Shown: in pieces, positions 21,118 to 28,866 of the stretch
Layout: every line of letters begins with the position of its first letter
Numbering within the stretch: position 1 is the stretch's first letter
NCBI RefSeq assembly: GCF_000725385.1
Contig: NZ_CP008884.1
Span: 2,170,001-2,234,000 of the forward strand
From: Dyella japonica A8
Lineage (GTDB): Bacteria > Pseudomonadota > Gammaproteobacteria > Xanthomonadales > Rhodanobacteraceae
Direction: 5' to 3'
Length of the DNA stretch: 64,000 bases
The notes under the pieces: generated by a model
Database searches by the model: none
What the model saw: only the letters and a program-made list of their open reading frames with translations
What the model was told of the DNA's origin: nothing
Position numbers and translations under genes: made by a program

Positions 21118-21735
21118 CTACGACGCCCGGGGCACAAACCGCAACGCCACCGAATTCATGCAATAGCGCAACCCCGTCGGCGCCGGGCCGTCATCGAACA
21201 CATGACCCAGGTGGCTGTCGCAACCGGCGCAGCTCACCGCGATGCGCTCCATGCCGAAGGTGCGGTCGCGTGTTTCGATCACGTTCTGCCTGGCGATGGG
21301 CTGCCAGAAGCTGGGCCAGCCCGTACCGGAATCGAATTGGGTCGCGGCGTCGAACAGTGCGGTATCGCAGGCCTGGCATCGGTACAGGCCGGATCCGGTT
21401 TTCTCGTGGGGGCCGCTGAAAGCCCGCTCGGTGCCGGCCCGACGCATCACGTCGTAGGCATCGTCGCTGAGCCGTTCGTGCCATTGCGCATCATTCAGCA
21501 CCAGCTTGCGCACGTGGCATGGGCCCAGCTTGTGGCCGTCGTCGGCGAAGCAGACGAGCAGCACATCCGCGCCGGTGGCCGCCGGTGTGGCCGCCATGGC
21601 CTCGCCGCTCAGAGCACCGTGCCTCAGCACGGTGGGTAGTGCTAGGCCTCCGATGGCGGCAACCGCTCCTCCTGTCAGCGCCGCACGCAGAAAACGGCGG
21701 CGCTCCAGCTTCACGATGTCCTGGGTGCGGGACAT
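21118..21735 (-). CDS. msrB: Tat-exported peptide-methionine (R)-S-oxide reductase
   Basis: A 205-residue MsrB that reduces protein methionine-R-sulfoxide. The N-terminus has a Tat-like motif ERRRFLRAAL followed by a hydrophobic stretch, so it acts in the periplasm. The zinc-binding CxxC pairs (CQAC and CAGC) are present, as is the catalytic cysteine in RYCMNSVALRF. The ATG at 21735 is preceded by GGAGG with seven-base spacing, better than an ATG at 21747. It follows dipZ on the same strand with a 29-bp gap; DipZ is the likely source of reducing power. Both lie downstream of a predicted SigF-type promoter. Confidence 0.92.
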   Translation of the reverse strand: MSRTQDIVKLERRRFLRAALTGGAVAAIGGLALPTVLRHGALSGEAMAATPAATGADVLLVCFADDGHKLGPCHVRKLVLNDAQWHERLSDDAYDVMRRAGTERAFSGPHEKTGSGLYRCQACDTALFDAATQFDSGTGWPSFWQPIARQNVIETRDRTFGMERIAVSCAGCDSHLGHVFDDGPAPTGLRYCMNSVALRFVPRAS

Positions 21736-21764
21736 GGCAACCTCCATGAGGTCAGTGACGCGAA

Positions 21765-23483
21765 TCAGCCGAAGGTGAAGGCGTAGGCCTGCACGCCAGG
21801 GTCGAGGAAGGTGATTTCGAAGGTGCGCTCGCCCGTGCCGTTGGCCTGCCGAACCAGCTGATAGAGGCGTTGCGATGTCACCGTGCCGTTGCCGTCGGCA
21901 TCAATGTCCATGCCGTGATCGGCACCGGGCGTCTTGCCGTCGATGGTGACGCGAAAACGCACCGGCTTGCCGTCGTGGCCAGGGCCCAGCACCAGGTGCA
22001 GGTCGCGCCCGCGGAAGCGGTAGACGATGCGCCCATTCGCGTTGTCCAGCCGGGCATTCTCGTCGCGCACTGTCCAGCGGCCGTCCAGTGCCCACTGGTT
22101 GACCATCAGCGTGTCCGGGGCGTGATAGGTCCAGGTATCGTCATGGGCAACCTTGCCGCCAGCGAAGTTTTCCGATCGTGCATAGCCCACGTAGGTCTCC
22201 GGCGAGCGCGTCGCGTCGCCAGAGCCCGCGGCTTCCGCGCCCTGCGCGCCGGGTTGCACGTAACCGCCCGGAAGATCCTTCTGCCCGGCTTCGGTGAGCA
22301 GCTGGCGGATCACGTCCTCGCTCTGCTCGTATTCGCCTTCGCCAAAGTGGTGGTGACGGATGTGGCCCTGCGTGTCGATGAAGTAGTGCGCGGGCCAGTA
22401 CTCGTTGTTGAAGCCCTTCCAGATCGCGTAGTCGTTGTCGAGTGCGACCGGATAGTCGACGCCCAGATCCTTGATGGCCTTGCCGACGTTGTGCGGGTCT
22501 TTTTCGAACGCGAACTCCGGCGCATGCACGCCGATCACCACAAGGCCGTGATCCTTGTACTTGTCGGCCCAGCCGCGCACGTAGGGCAGCGAGCGGATGC
22601 AGTTGATGCAGGAGTAGGTCCAGAAATCGACCAGCACCACCTTGCCGCGTAGCGACTGCGCCGACAGCGGCGGCGTGTTGAACCACTGCGTGGCGCCTTC
22701 CAGCGAAGGCAGCTCGCCTTCCACGGGCAGGGGCTCGCCTTGTTTCACGACGGGCTGCGGCGCCGGGGCAGGGCGAGCGGCATCGATCAGCTTCTGCTCG
22801 AGGCCGCCCGTGCTGGCCAGCGACACGCGCGTCAGCACGCCGGTATCCAGCCCCAGTGCGATCGCCGCCACGCCGATGAGTACCAGCACCCCCAGGGCGC
22901 GCCGGACCCATTCGCCCGCGCCCAGCGAGCGCTTCATCACGGCAAAGACCTTGCCGCCGATCACCAGCGCCAGCGCCAGTGAAGTGGCCGCGCCCAGCGC
23001 GTAGGTAAGCAGCAGCAGCGACGTCTGCACGCTGGCTCCGTTGAGCGCCGCGCCGGTCAGCAGCAGGCCGAGGATCGGGCCGGCACAGGGGGCCCACAGC
23101 AGGCCGGTGGCGACGCCCAGGCCGGCTGCGGACCAGATCGAATCGTCATCGCCCGGACGCTGGGAAAGGCGGTTGCCCAGTGCCACGAACGGCCGGCTGA
23201 TCCACTCGGCCAGGCGCGTCGACAGCAGGGTGAGCCCCAGGACCGCCAGCACCACCATGGCCACGATGCGGCCGTATTGGTTGGCGCGGATCGCCCAACC
23301 ACCGCCAATGGCCGCCAGCGTGGCGACCAGCGCGAAGGTCAGCGCCATGCCCACCAGCATGGGCAGGCCGTTGCGGGCGAAGGGCCGGTCCGCCCGGGCG
23401 AACACGAATGGCAGCACGGGCAGGATGCACGGGCTGAGGATGGTCAGTACGCCGCCGAGGTAGGCAAGGATCAGCACGAGCAT
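21765..23483 (-). CDS. dipZ: DipZ-type thiol-disulfide transporter (CcdA + TlpA-like domains)
   Basis: A 572-residue three-part redox protein. Residues 1-215 form a CcdA/DsbD-type membrane domain with six helices and the electron-carrying cysteines in LSPCILP (Cys19) and WAPCAGP (Cys133). Residues ~255-410 form a periplasmic TlpA/AhpC-like domain with active site SCINC (Cys292/Cys295). The last ~140 residues match the DipZ C-terminal beta-sandwich. Such proteins move electrons from cytoplasmic thioredoxin to periplasmic targets; directly downstream msrB is the obvious target. No Shine-Dalgarno is apparent. A GTAACC-N16-CGAA element lies 33 bp upstream of the start. Confidence 0.9.
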   Translation of the reverse strand: MLVLILAYLGGVLTILSPCILPVLPFVFARADRPFARNGLPMLVGMALTFALVATLAAIGGGWAIRANQYGRIVAMVVLAVLGLTLLSTRLAEWISRPFVALGNRLSQRPGDDDSIWSAAGLGVATGLLWAPCAGPILGLLLTGAALNGASVQTSLLLLTYALGAATSLALALVIGGKVFAVMKRSLGAGEWVRRALGVLVLIGVAAIALGLDTGVLTRVSLASTGGLEQKLIDAARPAPAPQPVVKQGEPLPVEGELPSLEGATQWFNTPPLSAQSLRGKVVLVDFWTYSCINCIRSLPYVRGWADKYKDHGLVVIGVHAPEFAFEKDPHNVGKAIKDLGVDYPVALDNDYAIWKGFNNEYWPAHYFIDTQGHIRHHHFGEGEYEQSEDVIRQLLTEAGQKDLPGGYVQPGAQGAEAAGSGDATRSPETYVGYARSENFAGGKVAHDDTWTYHAPDTLMVNQWALDGRWTVRDENARLDNANGRIVYRFRGRDLHLVLGPGHDGKPVRFRVTIDGKTPGADHGMDIDADGNGTVTSQRLYQLVRQANGTGERTFEITFLDPGVQAYAFTFG

Positions 23484-23515
23484 GGGGCCGGGTCCGTGGG
23501 AATGTCACCGGTTGA

Positions 23516-23541
23516 TTCGCTGCAGACCCTGCCTAGGTTAC
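23516..23541 (-). promoter_or_regulatory. SigF-type promoter of dipZ-msrB
   Basis: On the minus strand the sequence reads GTAACC (23541-23536), 16 bases, CGAA (23519-23516). This is identical in both boxes and spacing to the element in front of the sigma gene at 24829, and to the GTAACC-N16-CGAA consensus described for Caulobacter SigF. The dipZ ATG is 32 bp downstream. Confidence 0.75.
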
Positions 23542-23826
23542 CCGTCGCCGCACACTGGATGGAAACGCCGCCGAGGCGGTGCCGGAGCGCGCCAGCGGGA
23601 GATCGAGCGCCGGGACTGACAGGCAAGACCTCAGCTCGAATTTCCGTTCATTCCGATAGCGGCTGCGCCCTTCTTGCGGGCCCAATGGAGTGGGGCAGGT
23701 ATTCATGGCGCGACGGCGAGAGAGTCGGCGTCCAAGGTTGGGCGATGACGGGGTTGGGTGGATCACGGGCCCCCGGCCAGTGACCGCCCCATCCCGCCAT
23801 TTTCCGTTTCAGGCATGTGTTCCAGC

Positions 23827-23854
23827 AAAAAGCCCGGCGTCAGCCGGGCTTTTT
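23827..23854 (-). terminator. Intrinsic terminator of the barrel gene
   Basis: AGCCCGGC-TGAC-GCCGGGCT followed by TTTTT on the minus strand; the flanking A/T runs make it usable in both directions. Confidence 0.9.
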
Positions 23855-23875
23855 GTTCACTCAGGCGCCTGCCTG

Positions 23876-24523
23876 TCAGAAGCTGGCGCGCACACCGAGG
23901 TTGACGATGTCGTTGGTGTCGTTGCTGACACGCACGCCACCTTCGACCGCCCACATCGGGTTGAAGCTATAGACCAGGCCGAACTGGCCGAAGAGGTTGC
24001 CGCTGCCGCCGCTGGTAGAGGCGTGGTCGTAGCCGATATAGGCATTGCCCGTGAGCTTGTCGGTGATGCGGCCCATCACGCCGGTGTTGACCGTCCAGAA
24101 ATTGTTGCTGGCGTTGTAACGGATGCAGTAGTCATCCAGGCACATGTGGTTGCTGTTCTTGTCGTGCTGGTAGGCGACCTGGCTGACCCAGTCGGCGCGG
24201 CTGCCAATGCTGAAGGCGTAGCCGAAACCGAGGGTCCACGGCTTCACCTTGGGATCCCAGTAGAAGTGGCCGAACACCGGGTCATAGGCGGACACCTTGT
24301 TGAAGTTCAGCGCGCTGTAGCTGCCGAACACCTGAAAGTTGTCGTGAAAACCATAGGAGCCGCTGAGCATGCCGCCCTGCGCGACGCCGGCGTTGCCTGC
24401 CTGGGTGATGTTGACGTAGTCCAGCTGCAGGTAGGTGTAGCCAATGCCGTTCGATTGCGTGGCCTGGGCAGCCATGGGCGCCACGATGGCGGCAAGCGCC
24501 AGCGCGATCAGATTCTTCTTCAT
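23876..24523 (-). CDS. Outer-membrane beta-barrel protein, Ax21-like
   Basis: A 215-residue exported protein. A signal peptide (MKKNLIALALAAIVAPMAAQA) is followed by alternating amphipathic strands (GIGYTYLQLDYVN, GGMLSGSYGFHDNFQVFGSYS, AYIGYDH) and a C-terminal phenylalanine (LGVRASF), the signal for outer-membrane barrel insertion. The start and overall plan resemble the Ax21 family of Xanthomonas and Stenotrophomonas, small barrels of unknown function once linked to plant immunity. It has one internal cysteine pair (MCLDDYC). The ribosome site AAGGAAAG precedes the ATG. A strong terminator follows. Confidence 0.75.
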   Translation of the reverse strand: MKKNLIALALAAIVAPMAAQATQSNGIGYTYLQLDYVNITQAGNAGVAQGGMLSGSYGFHDNFQVFGSYSALNFNKVSAYDPVFGHFYWDPKVKPWTLGFGYAFSIGSRADWVSQVAYQHDKNSNHMCLDDYCIRYNASNNFWTVNTGVMGRITDKLTGNAYIGYDHASTSGGSGNLFGQFGLVYSFNPMWAVEGGVRVSNDTNDIVNLGVRASF

Positions 24524-24695
24524 AAAGCTTTCCTTGCGATGGGAAACGGGAGCCAGGCCGCGAAAGGCGGGCCGGTGACGGATTAGGCCAGCCGCAAACG
24601 AAGGCGGGCTATCGGGAAGCCTCTGAAAAAGCGGGATATATCGGCAGGTGCGAAACCTTTGCCGGCCCCCTTGCGAAGGATGGCGTCGGATCGAC

Positions 24696-24723
24696 GTAAC
24701 CCCCGGCAGCCGTACGACGAATA
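24696..24723 (+). promoter_or_regulatory. SigF-type promoter of the sigma/nrsF operon
   Basis: GTAACC (24696-24701), 16 bases, CGAATA (24718-24723). Matches exactly the dipZ upstream element, implying that the sigma factor activates its own operon. Confidence 0.75.
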
Positions 24724-24737
24724 GCCGGAGAGGACCC

Positions 24738-24794
24738 GTGAGGCCCCAAGATGACCGCTACCTTGACCGCGCCCTGCACGATGGGTCTAGATAG
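24738..24794 (+). other. Possible upstream leader ORF (18 codons)
   Basis: GTG at 24738 is preceded by GGAGAGGA and opens an 18-codon frame rich in charged residues that ends at TAG 24792-24794, 34 bp before the likely sigma start. It overlaps an alternative sigma start at 24751 in another frame. It may be chance. Confidence 0.25.
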
Positions 24795-24828
24795 TGTCCT
24801 TTCCCGCCGGGTCAGGACCGATTTCACC

Positions 24829-25410
24829 GTGAGCGACGCCTCTGCCTCCACCGGCGACCTGCAGGAGCGTCAGCGCGCGGCCTGGATGGCCGCGGCGCAA
24901 GGGGGTGACCGGCGCGCATACGAGCGGGTGCTGGCGTCGTCGGTGCCGTTGATCCGCACCGTGGCGCGCCGCCAGGGCGTGGCGGTGGACCTGCTTGATG
25001 ACGTGGTGCAGGAAACTCTGTTGACCGTACACCGGGTGCGCCACACCTACGATCCCTCGCGTTCCTATGACGCCTGGTTGGCGGCATTGGCGGGGCGTCG
25101 CGCCATCGACACCTTGCGCAGCGTGGGGCGTCGTGGTCACCGCGAGGTACACGACGAGCTTGCCTACGAGCTGCACCCGGATGCCGATGACGCCACGGCG
25201 GCGACGGAACGGGAGCAGGAGGCGCGCCGGTTGCGCGACGCCATTGCTTCGCTGCCGCCGGGGCAGCGCGAGGCGGTGGAGCAGCTGGGACTCAAGGAAC
25301 AGTCGCTGGCGGAGGCCGCGGCGCACACCGGACGCCAGACGGGGGCACTGAAAGTCAACCTGCATCGCGCGATGAAAGCGTTGCGCGCACGTTTCCACGG
25401 AGAACCCTGA
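24829..25410 (+). CDS. ECF sigma factor, SigF type
   Basis: A 193-residue sigma-70 family factor with region 2 (LLDDVVQETLLTVHRVRHTYDPSRSYDAWL) and region 4 (SLPPGQREAVEQLGLKEQSLAEAAAHTG...ALKVNLHRAMKAL) and little else, as in ECF factors. The next gene encodes an NrsF/DUF1109 protein, the membrane anti-sigma of the Caulobacter SigF system, which responds to heavy metals and oxidants. The GTG at 24829 is chosen because it starts close to region 2; an ATG at 24751 would add 26 residues without family support. The matching promoter in front of both this gene and dipZ-msrB defines a likely regulon. Confidence 0.82.
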   Translation: MSDASASTGDLQERQRAAWMAAAQGGDRRAYERVLASSVPLIRTVARRQGVAVDLLDDVVQETLLTVHRVRHTYDPSRSYDAWLAALAGRRAIDTLRSVGRRGHREVHDELAYELHPDADDATAATEREQEARRLRDAIASLPPGQREAVEQLGLKEQSLAEAAAHTGRQTGALKVNLHRAMKALRARFHGEP

Positions 25411-25415
25411 GCATC

Positions 25416-26075
25416 ATGGCCGAACCGCGACTCCCCGAGTCACTGATCCAGTCGCTGGGCGATCAGCTCACACCGGTGCGGCGCCTGCCGCCCCCGTGGC
25501 GGCGCGCGCTCGGCTGGCTGTTGGTGGTGGCGGTCATCGCGACCCTTCTGCTGGTGCACCATGGTGCCGGCCCGATGATCAGGCGCTGGACCGCCGAGCC
25601 GGATATCGCCGTGGCGGGCTTCGGCGCGGTGATGACGGCCGTGTGCGCAGCCTGGGCGGCCTTTTCGCTGGGCGTGCCCGGGCGCTCGTGGCGCTGGGCG
25701 CTGCTGCCGTTGCCGTGGCTGCTGCTCTGGGTGGGAGCGAGCGGCCTGGGTTGCCTGCATGACTGGCTGGGCCCTTCCGCGCACATTGCGCATTTCAACG
25801 AGGCGAGCGACTGCCTGATCTTCATCGTCAGTTTCTCGGTACCGCTGTCTATCTTGCTGATCCTGCTGCTGCGACGCGCTTACCCGCTGCGTCCCGTGCT
25901 GGCGGCGATCATGGTGGGGCTGGCGTCGGCGGCGGCGTCGGCGGCGCTGCTCGAGATCTTCCATGCGTTCGCCGTGGCCGCCACGGACCTGCTTACCCAC
26001 GCGCTCGCGGTGGCTATCGTGGTGCTGGCGAACGCGCTGATGGGCGGACGCCTTCTGCGACCCGCGCTGAAGTGA
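25416..26075 (+). CDS. nrsF: NrsF-type membrane anti-sigma factor (DUF1109)
   Basis: A 219-residue protein with the DUF1109/NrsF layout: N-terminal LIQSLGDQLTPVRRLPPPWRRAL followed by six membrane helices. Caulobacter NrsF holds SigF at the membrane and releases it when conserved cysteines sense oxidants or metals. Cysteines here lie in SGLGCLHDW and NEASDCLIF, on either side of a loop between helices, and are candidates for the sensor. It starts 5 bp after the sigma gene and is co-transcribed with it. Confidence 0.85.
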   Translation: MAEPRLPESLIQSLGDQLTPVRRLPPPWRRALGWLLVVAVIATLLLVHHGAGPMIRRWTAEPDIAVAGFGAVMTAVCAAWAAFSLGVPGRSWRWALLPLPWLLLWVGASGLGCLHDWLGPSAHIAHFNEASDCLIFIVSFSVPLSILLILLLRRAYPLRPVLAAIMVGLASAAASAALLEIFHAFAVAATDLLTHALAVAIVVLANALMGGRLLRPALK

Positions 26076-26614
26076 CGCTGCGCTTGCCGCAGCCATCGTT
26101 GTCGTGACAGTGAAGCGAAGCGTGCTGGAACATCCTGCGACCGGATGGCCTGGCGATGAAGTGCTGCGTCGCAACAGCCTGCCGTGATGAGCCGTGACCG
26201 GCCGCCAGGGGGTGCCCGTCCCCGGAGGTCTTGCCACTACTGAGACCGTGCCGTCACATCGCTGCAGGATGCATGGCGGAAGGTAGCTGTGCGCAGTGCA
26301 GCAATCGCAATTTATTGCCGCTGCGGTGTCCGTATTGCAACTGAATGGAGGTGTGACGTCGTCGCTTTCGTTTCGGGTGCAAGGGTATAGGCTTTGCCCT
26401 GGAAGGGGCGCCGGTTGTGTGGAAGGACCGGCGAAGTGGATTCGCGGACCAGGGACGGACCGTTCGCATCGCGCAGGAGTGCTGATGCGGCGTGGCCGGT
26501 GCCGATGCGCTCGACACCGGATTGCCGTAGTCGTCCAGGACGGACGATGGCGGTTGTTCCATGGAAGTGCGGCGATGCCGCACGTTACCTCACCGCTTCT
26601 GGAGACACCTGACC
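26076..26614. other. 539-bp intergenic region
   Basis: No gene with a supported start, domain or ribosome site was recognised. One frame on the plus strand is open from 26296 but has arginine-rich, unstructured composition and runs into the next gene's DNA in another frame. It presumably holds the promoter of the following gene. Confidence 0.4.
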
Positions 26615-26920
26615 ATGAAAGTTTCCCGTTACGCCGTACTCGCCTTCGCGACCGCCGTCGTGTTCGGTCTTGCCATGTCGCCGGTCATGGCTCAGAGCAC
26701 CACGCCGCAGTCGACCCAGGACACCAGCAAGGACGCGATGAAGTCCAGCTCGGATGCCATGAAGTCTTCCAGCGATTCGATGAAGAGTGACGCGATGAAG
26801 AGCAGTGACTCGATGAAGAGCGACGCCACCGAGCACACCAACAGCACGAGCACGCATCACAACAAGAAGCACAACAAGAAGAGCACCGCGCCGGCCTCCT
26901 CGTCCAGCGCCAGTCATTGA
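26615..26920 (+). CDS. Small exported protein with MXKDX-type repeats
   Basis: A 101-residue protein with a clear signal peptide (about 1-26, ending VMAQ). The mature part is made of imperfect repeats of the type SDSMKSDAMKSSD (residues ~40-70), matching the description of the MXKDX pentapeptide-repeat family, then a basic, Ser/His/Lys-rich tail (HHNKKHNKKS). Function is unknown; low-complexity charged exported proteins of this kind may bind metals or the envelope. The ATG is preceded by TGGAGACACC. It resembles in design the small basic exported protein at 57694-57951. A strong terminator follows. Confidence 0.8.
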   Translation: MKVSRYAVLAFATAVVFGLAMSPVMAQSTTPQSTQDTSKDAMKSSSDAMKSSSDSMKSDAMKSSDSMKSDATEHTNSTSTHHNKKHNKKSTAPASSSSASH

Positions 26921-26940
26921 TGCGCTGAAGCAGGTACCCA

Positions 26941-26976
26941 AAGGCCCTCCCCTCAAGGGGAGGGCCTTTTGCTTTG
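26941..26976 (+). terminator. Intrinsic terminator
   Basis: AAGGCCCTCCCC-TCAA-GGGGAGGGCCTT, a 12-bp perfect stem, followed by TTGCTTT. Confidence 0.9.
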
Positions 26977-27076
26977 TCCGGCCCGGCGTGCCCCGGCCGG
27001 GCGCGATGCCCGCCCAGGGCCGTCCCGGGGAGGGGGCTGGGGGCTCCGGCCGCCCCGGGGGCCGCCCCGGCACCGT

Positions 27077-27108
27077 TTGACATGGGCTTGAGAACGGTCC
27101 GTTATACT
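27077..27108 (+). promoter_or_regulatory. Candidate promoter of rsfS-rlmH
   Basis: TTGACA at 27077-27082 and TATACT at 27103-27108 are near-perfect sigma-70 hexamers, but the spacer is 20 bp rather than 17. It lies just downstream of a very GC-rich stretch and 48 bp before the rsfS start. Confidence 0.4.
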
Positions 27109-27155
27109 GTGCCCGCGCCATCCCGCGCATCGATCCCGCATCGAGGCAAACGCAC

Positions 27156-27548
27156 TTGAGTCAGACCGCCAAGCGCAGCACCAAATCCGCCACCACGGCG
27201 GTGGTTCGTCAGCAAGTTCTCAACGCGCTGGACGAACTGAAGGCCAAGGACATTCGCGAAATCGACGTCCGCGGCAAAACCTCCATCGCCGATCTGCTGG
27301 TCATCGCTTCCGGCACCTCCGCGCGCCACGTGAAATCCATCGCCGACGAAGTCGTCAAGTTCGCCAAACAGGCGGGCGTGATGCCGCTCGGCGTGGAGGG
27401 CGAGCAGGAAGCCGAATGGGTGCTGGTGGACCTGGGTGACGTGATCGTCCACGTCATGCTTCCGCGCATCCGCGAGTTCTACGGCCTGGAAAGGCTGTGG
27501 ACCGTGGGCGACCGCGAAGTCGACGCCGAAATCGCCAGCGCGGGCTGA
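27156..27548 (+). CDS. rsfS: Ribosome silencing factor RsfS
   Basis: A 130-residue Iojap/RsfS protein that binds ribosomal protein L14 and blocks subunit joining in starvation. The family core LNALDELKAKDIREIDVRGK, VIASGTSARHVKSIAD and EWVLVDLGDVIVHVML is complete. The start is a TTG preceded by GAGG at ten bases; there is no ATG before the core. It normally sits directly after nadD; here it has its own 5' region and candidate promoter because the two genes are separated. Confidence 0.93.
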   Translation: MSQTAKRSTKSATTAVVRQQVLNALDELKAKDIREIDVRGKTSIADLLVIASGTSARHVKSIADEVVKFAKQAGVMPLGVEGEQEAEWVLVDLGDVIVHVMLPRIREFYGLERLWTVGDREVDAEIASAG

Positions 27549-27634
27549 TGGCCCGCATGCTGGCGGTACATGCCGCGCGCTGTGTCCACGCGCGCGACAT
27601 CTCCGCTATTTCCCCGGATTTTGTGTGGTGACCT

Positions 27635-28105
27635 GTGCGTGCCCGTCTGATCGCCGTCGGTGAACGCATGCCCGCCTGGGTGGCGGAAGGTTTTGCCGAG
27701 TACCGCAAGCGGCTTTCGCACGAACTCCCGCTGGAACTGATCGAGCTCAAGCCCGGCATCCGTGGCAAGGGACGCGACGATGCGCGCGCGATCCAGGACG
27801 AGGGGGCGGCGATCCTCGCGGCCCTGCCGCGTGACATCCACGTGGTGGCGCTCGACGGTCGCGGCAAGACCTGGTCCAGCGAGGAGCTTGCCGCGCAGCT
27901 GGCCAAGTGGCGCATGTCCGGACGCGATATCGCTTTCCTCATCGGCGGCCCCGATGGGCACGCGCCCGAGGTGCTGGCGCGGGCGGATCAGTCATGGTCG
28001 CTCGGGCCGCTGACCTTGCCGCACATGCTGGTGCGGCTGGTACTGGCCGAACAGCTTTATCGCGCCACCACGCTGCTTTCCGGGCATCCCTATCACCGCG
28101 CATAG
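27635..28105 (+). CDS. rlmH: 23S rRNA (pseudouridine-1915-N3) methyltransferase
   Basis: A 156-residue SPOUT methyltransferase, the same length as E. coli RlmH, with the SAM-knot region FLIGGPDGH and C-terminal LTLPHMLVRLVLAEQLYRA...GHPYHRA. It methylates pseudouridine 1915 of 23S rRNA on 70S ribosomes. The start is GTG. It follows rsfS by 86 bp, the usual order. Confidence 0.95.
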   Translation: MRARLIAVGERMPAWVAEGFAEYRKRLSHELPLELIELKPGIRGKGRDDARAIQDEGAAILAALPRDIHVVALDGRGKTWSSEELAAQLAKWRMSGRDIAFLIGGPDGHAPEVLARADQSWSLGPLTLPHMLVRLVLAEQLYRATTLLSGHPYHRA

Positions 28106-28112
28106 TTGTTTG

Positions 28113-28146
28113 GCTCGTCATCCCGGCCTTCGCCGGAATGACGAGC
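28113..28146. repeat. Inverted repeat of the TCATCCCGGC/AATGACG family
   Basis: GCTCGTCATCCCGGC-CTTC-GCCGGAATGACGAGC, 15-bp arms with one mismatch, starting 8 bp after rlmH. Related copies occur near 11056, 39430, 40357, 49630, 50525 and 58101. Confidence 0.75.
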
Positions 28147-28333
28147 AAAAAGCTGTTTCTTCAGACCTTCCCTGATGCGTTTCGGCAGCGGGCGTCGGCC
28201 GCACATGGCGCCCGATCACAAAAACGACCGCAGCGCACGTGCCAGCGTGGCGCTTTTTCTGCGGAAAGTGGTCATAGGCGCGTTGCTGGCGCGCACGCAT
28301 ACTCGCCGCAACATCACCGACGCGAGGACGCGC

Positions 28334-28783
28334 ATGTCGATTACGGTACGCCAGGCCACTATCCATGAGCTCGATCTCGTGGCGCCCCTGTTCGATGCCT
28401 ACCGGGTTTTCTACGGCCAGGCGTCGGATCTCGCCGCGGCGACGCGCTTCCTGCGCGAGCGCTTCCAGCATCATGACGCGGTGGTGATGGTGGCGATCGA
28501 CGAAGAAGGGGCGGGCGCGGGCTTTGTCCAGTTGTACCCGTTTTTCAGCTCGGTCCGCATGGCGCGGCTTTATTTGCTCAACGATCTTTTTGTCGCACCC
28601 CATGCGCGTCGAGGCGGGGTGGGGGCGGCGTTGATGCACGAGGCCACGGCATTCGCGCGGGCGGTCGGCGCCGTCGGCATGACGCTCGCCACCGCGCATA
28701 CGAATCTCACTGCGCAGCGGCTTTACGAGTCGTTGGGGTGGAAGCGCGACGAGGAATTCCGCGAGTACGCCATCCGGTTCTGA
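28334..28783 (+). CDS. GNAT family N-acetyltransferase
   Basis: A 149-residue GNAT protein. The acetyl-CoA binding motif A is [20 protein letters not shown] (about residues 80-99), followed by the motif B helix containing TNLTAQRLYESLGWKRDEEF. Substrate unknown; the MSITVRQATIHELDLVAPLF start is common to small-molecule and amino-acid acetyltransferases. The ATG is preceded by GAGGA at five bases. It is one of two genes inserted between rlmH and maf. Confidence 0.88.
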   Translation: MSITVRQATIHELDLVAPLFDAYRVFYGQASDLAAATRFLRERFQHHDAVVMVAIDEEGAGAGFVQLYPFFSSVRMARLYLLNDLFVAPHARRGGVGAALMHEATAFARAVGAVGMTLATAHTNLTAQRLYESLGWKRDEEFREYAIRF

Positions 28784-28866
28784 GCACTCGACCATCGTCT
28801 ACCTTGTCAGTCGTTTGACGTTCTCCCGCGCTACCATTCGCCGATTGCAGTGCAGGAGACATCCAC

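Larger units (their letters stand above)
23484..23875. other. 392-bp intergenic region
   Basis: Contains the predicted dipZ promoter at 23516-23541 and the terminator of the barrel gene at 23827-23854. The middle (23545-23820) shows no supported gene; short frames there have no ribosome site or family resemblance. Confidence 0.5.

Noticed and set aside
23533..23766. 77-codon minus-strand frame between dipZ and the barrel gene
   Set aside because: No ribosome site and unstructured basic composition; its 3' end covers the dipZ promoter element.
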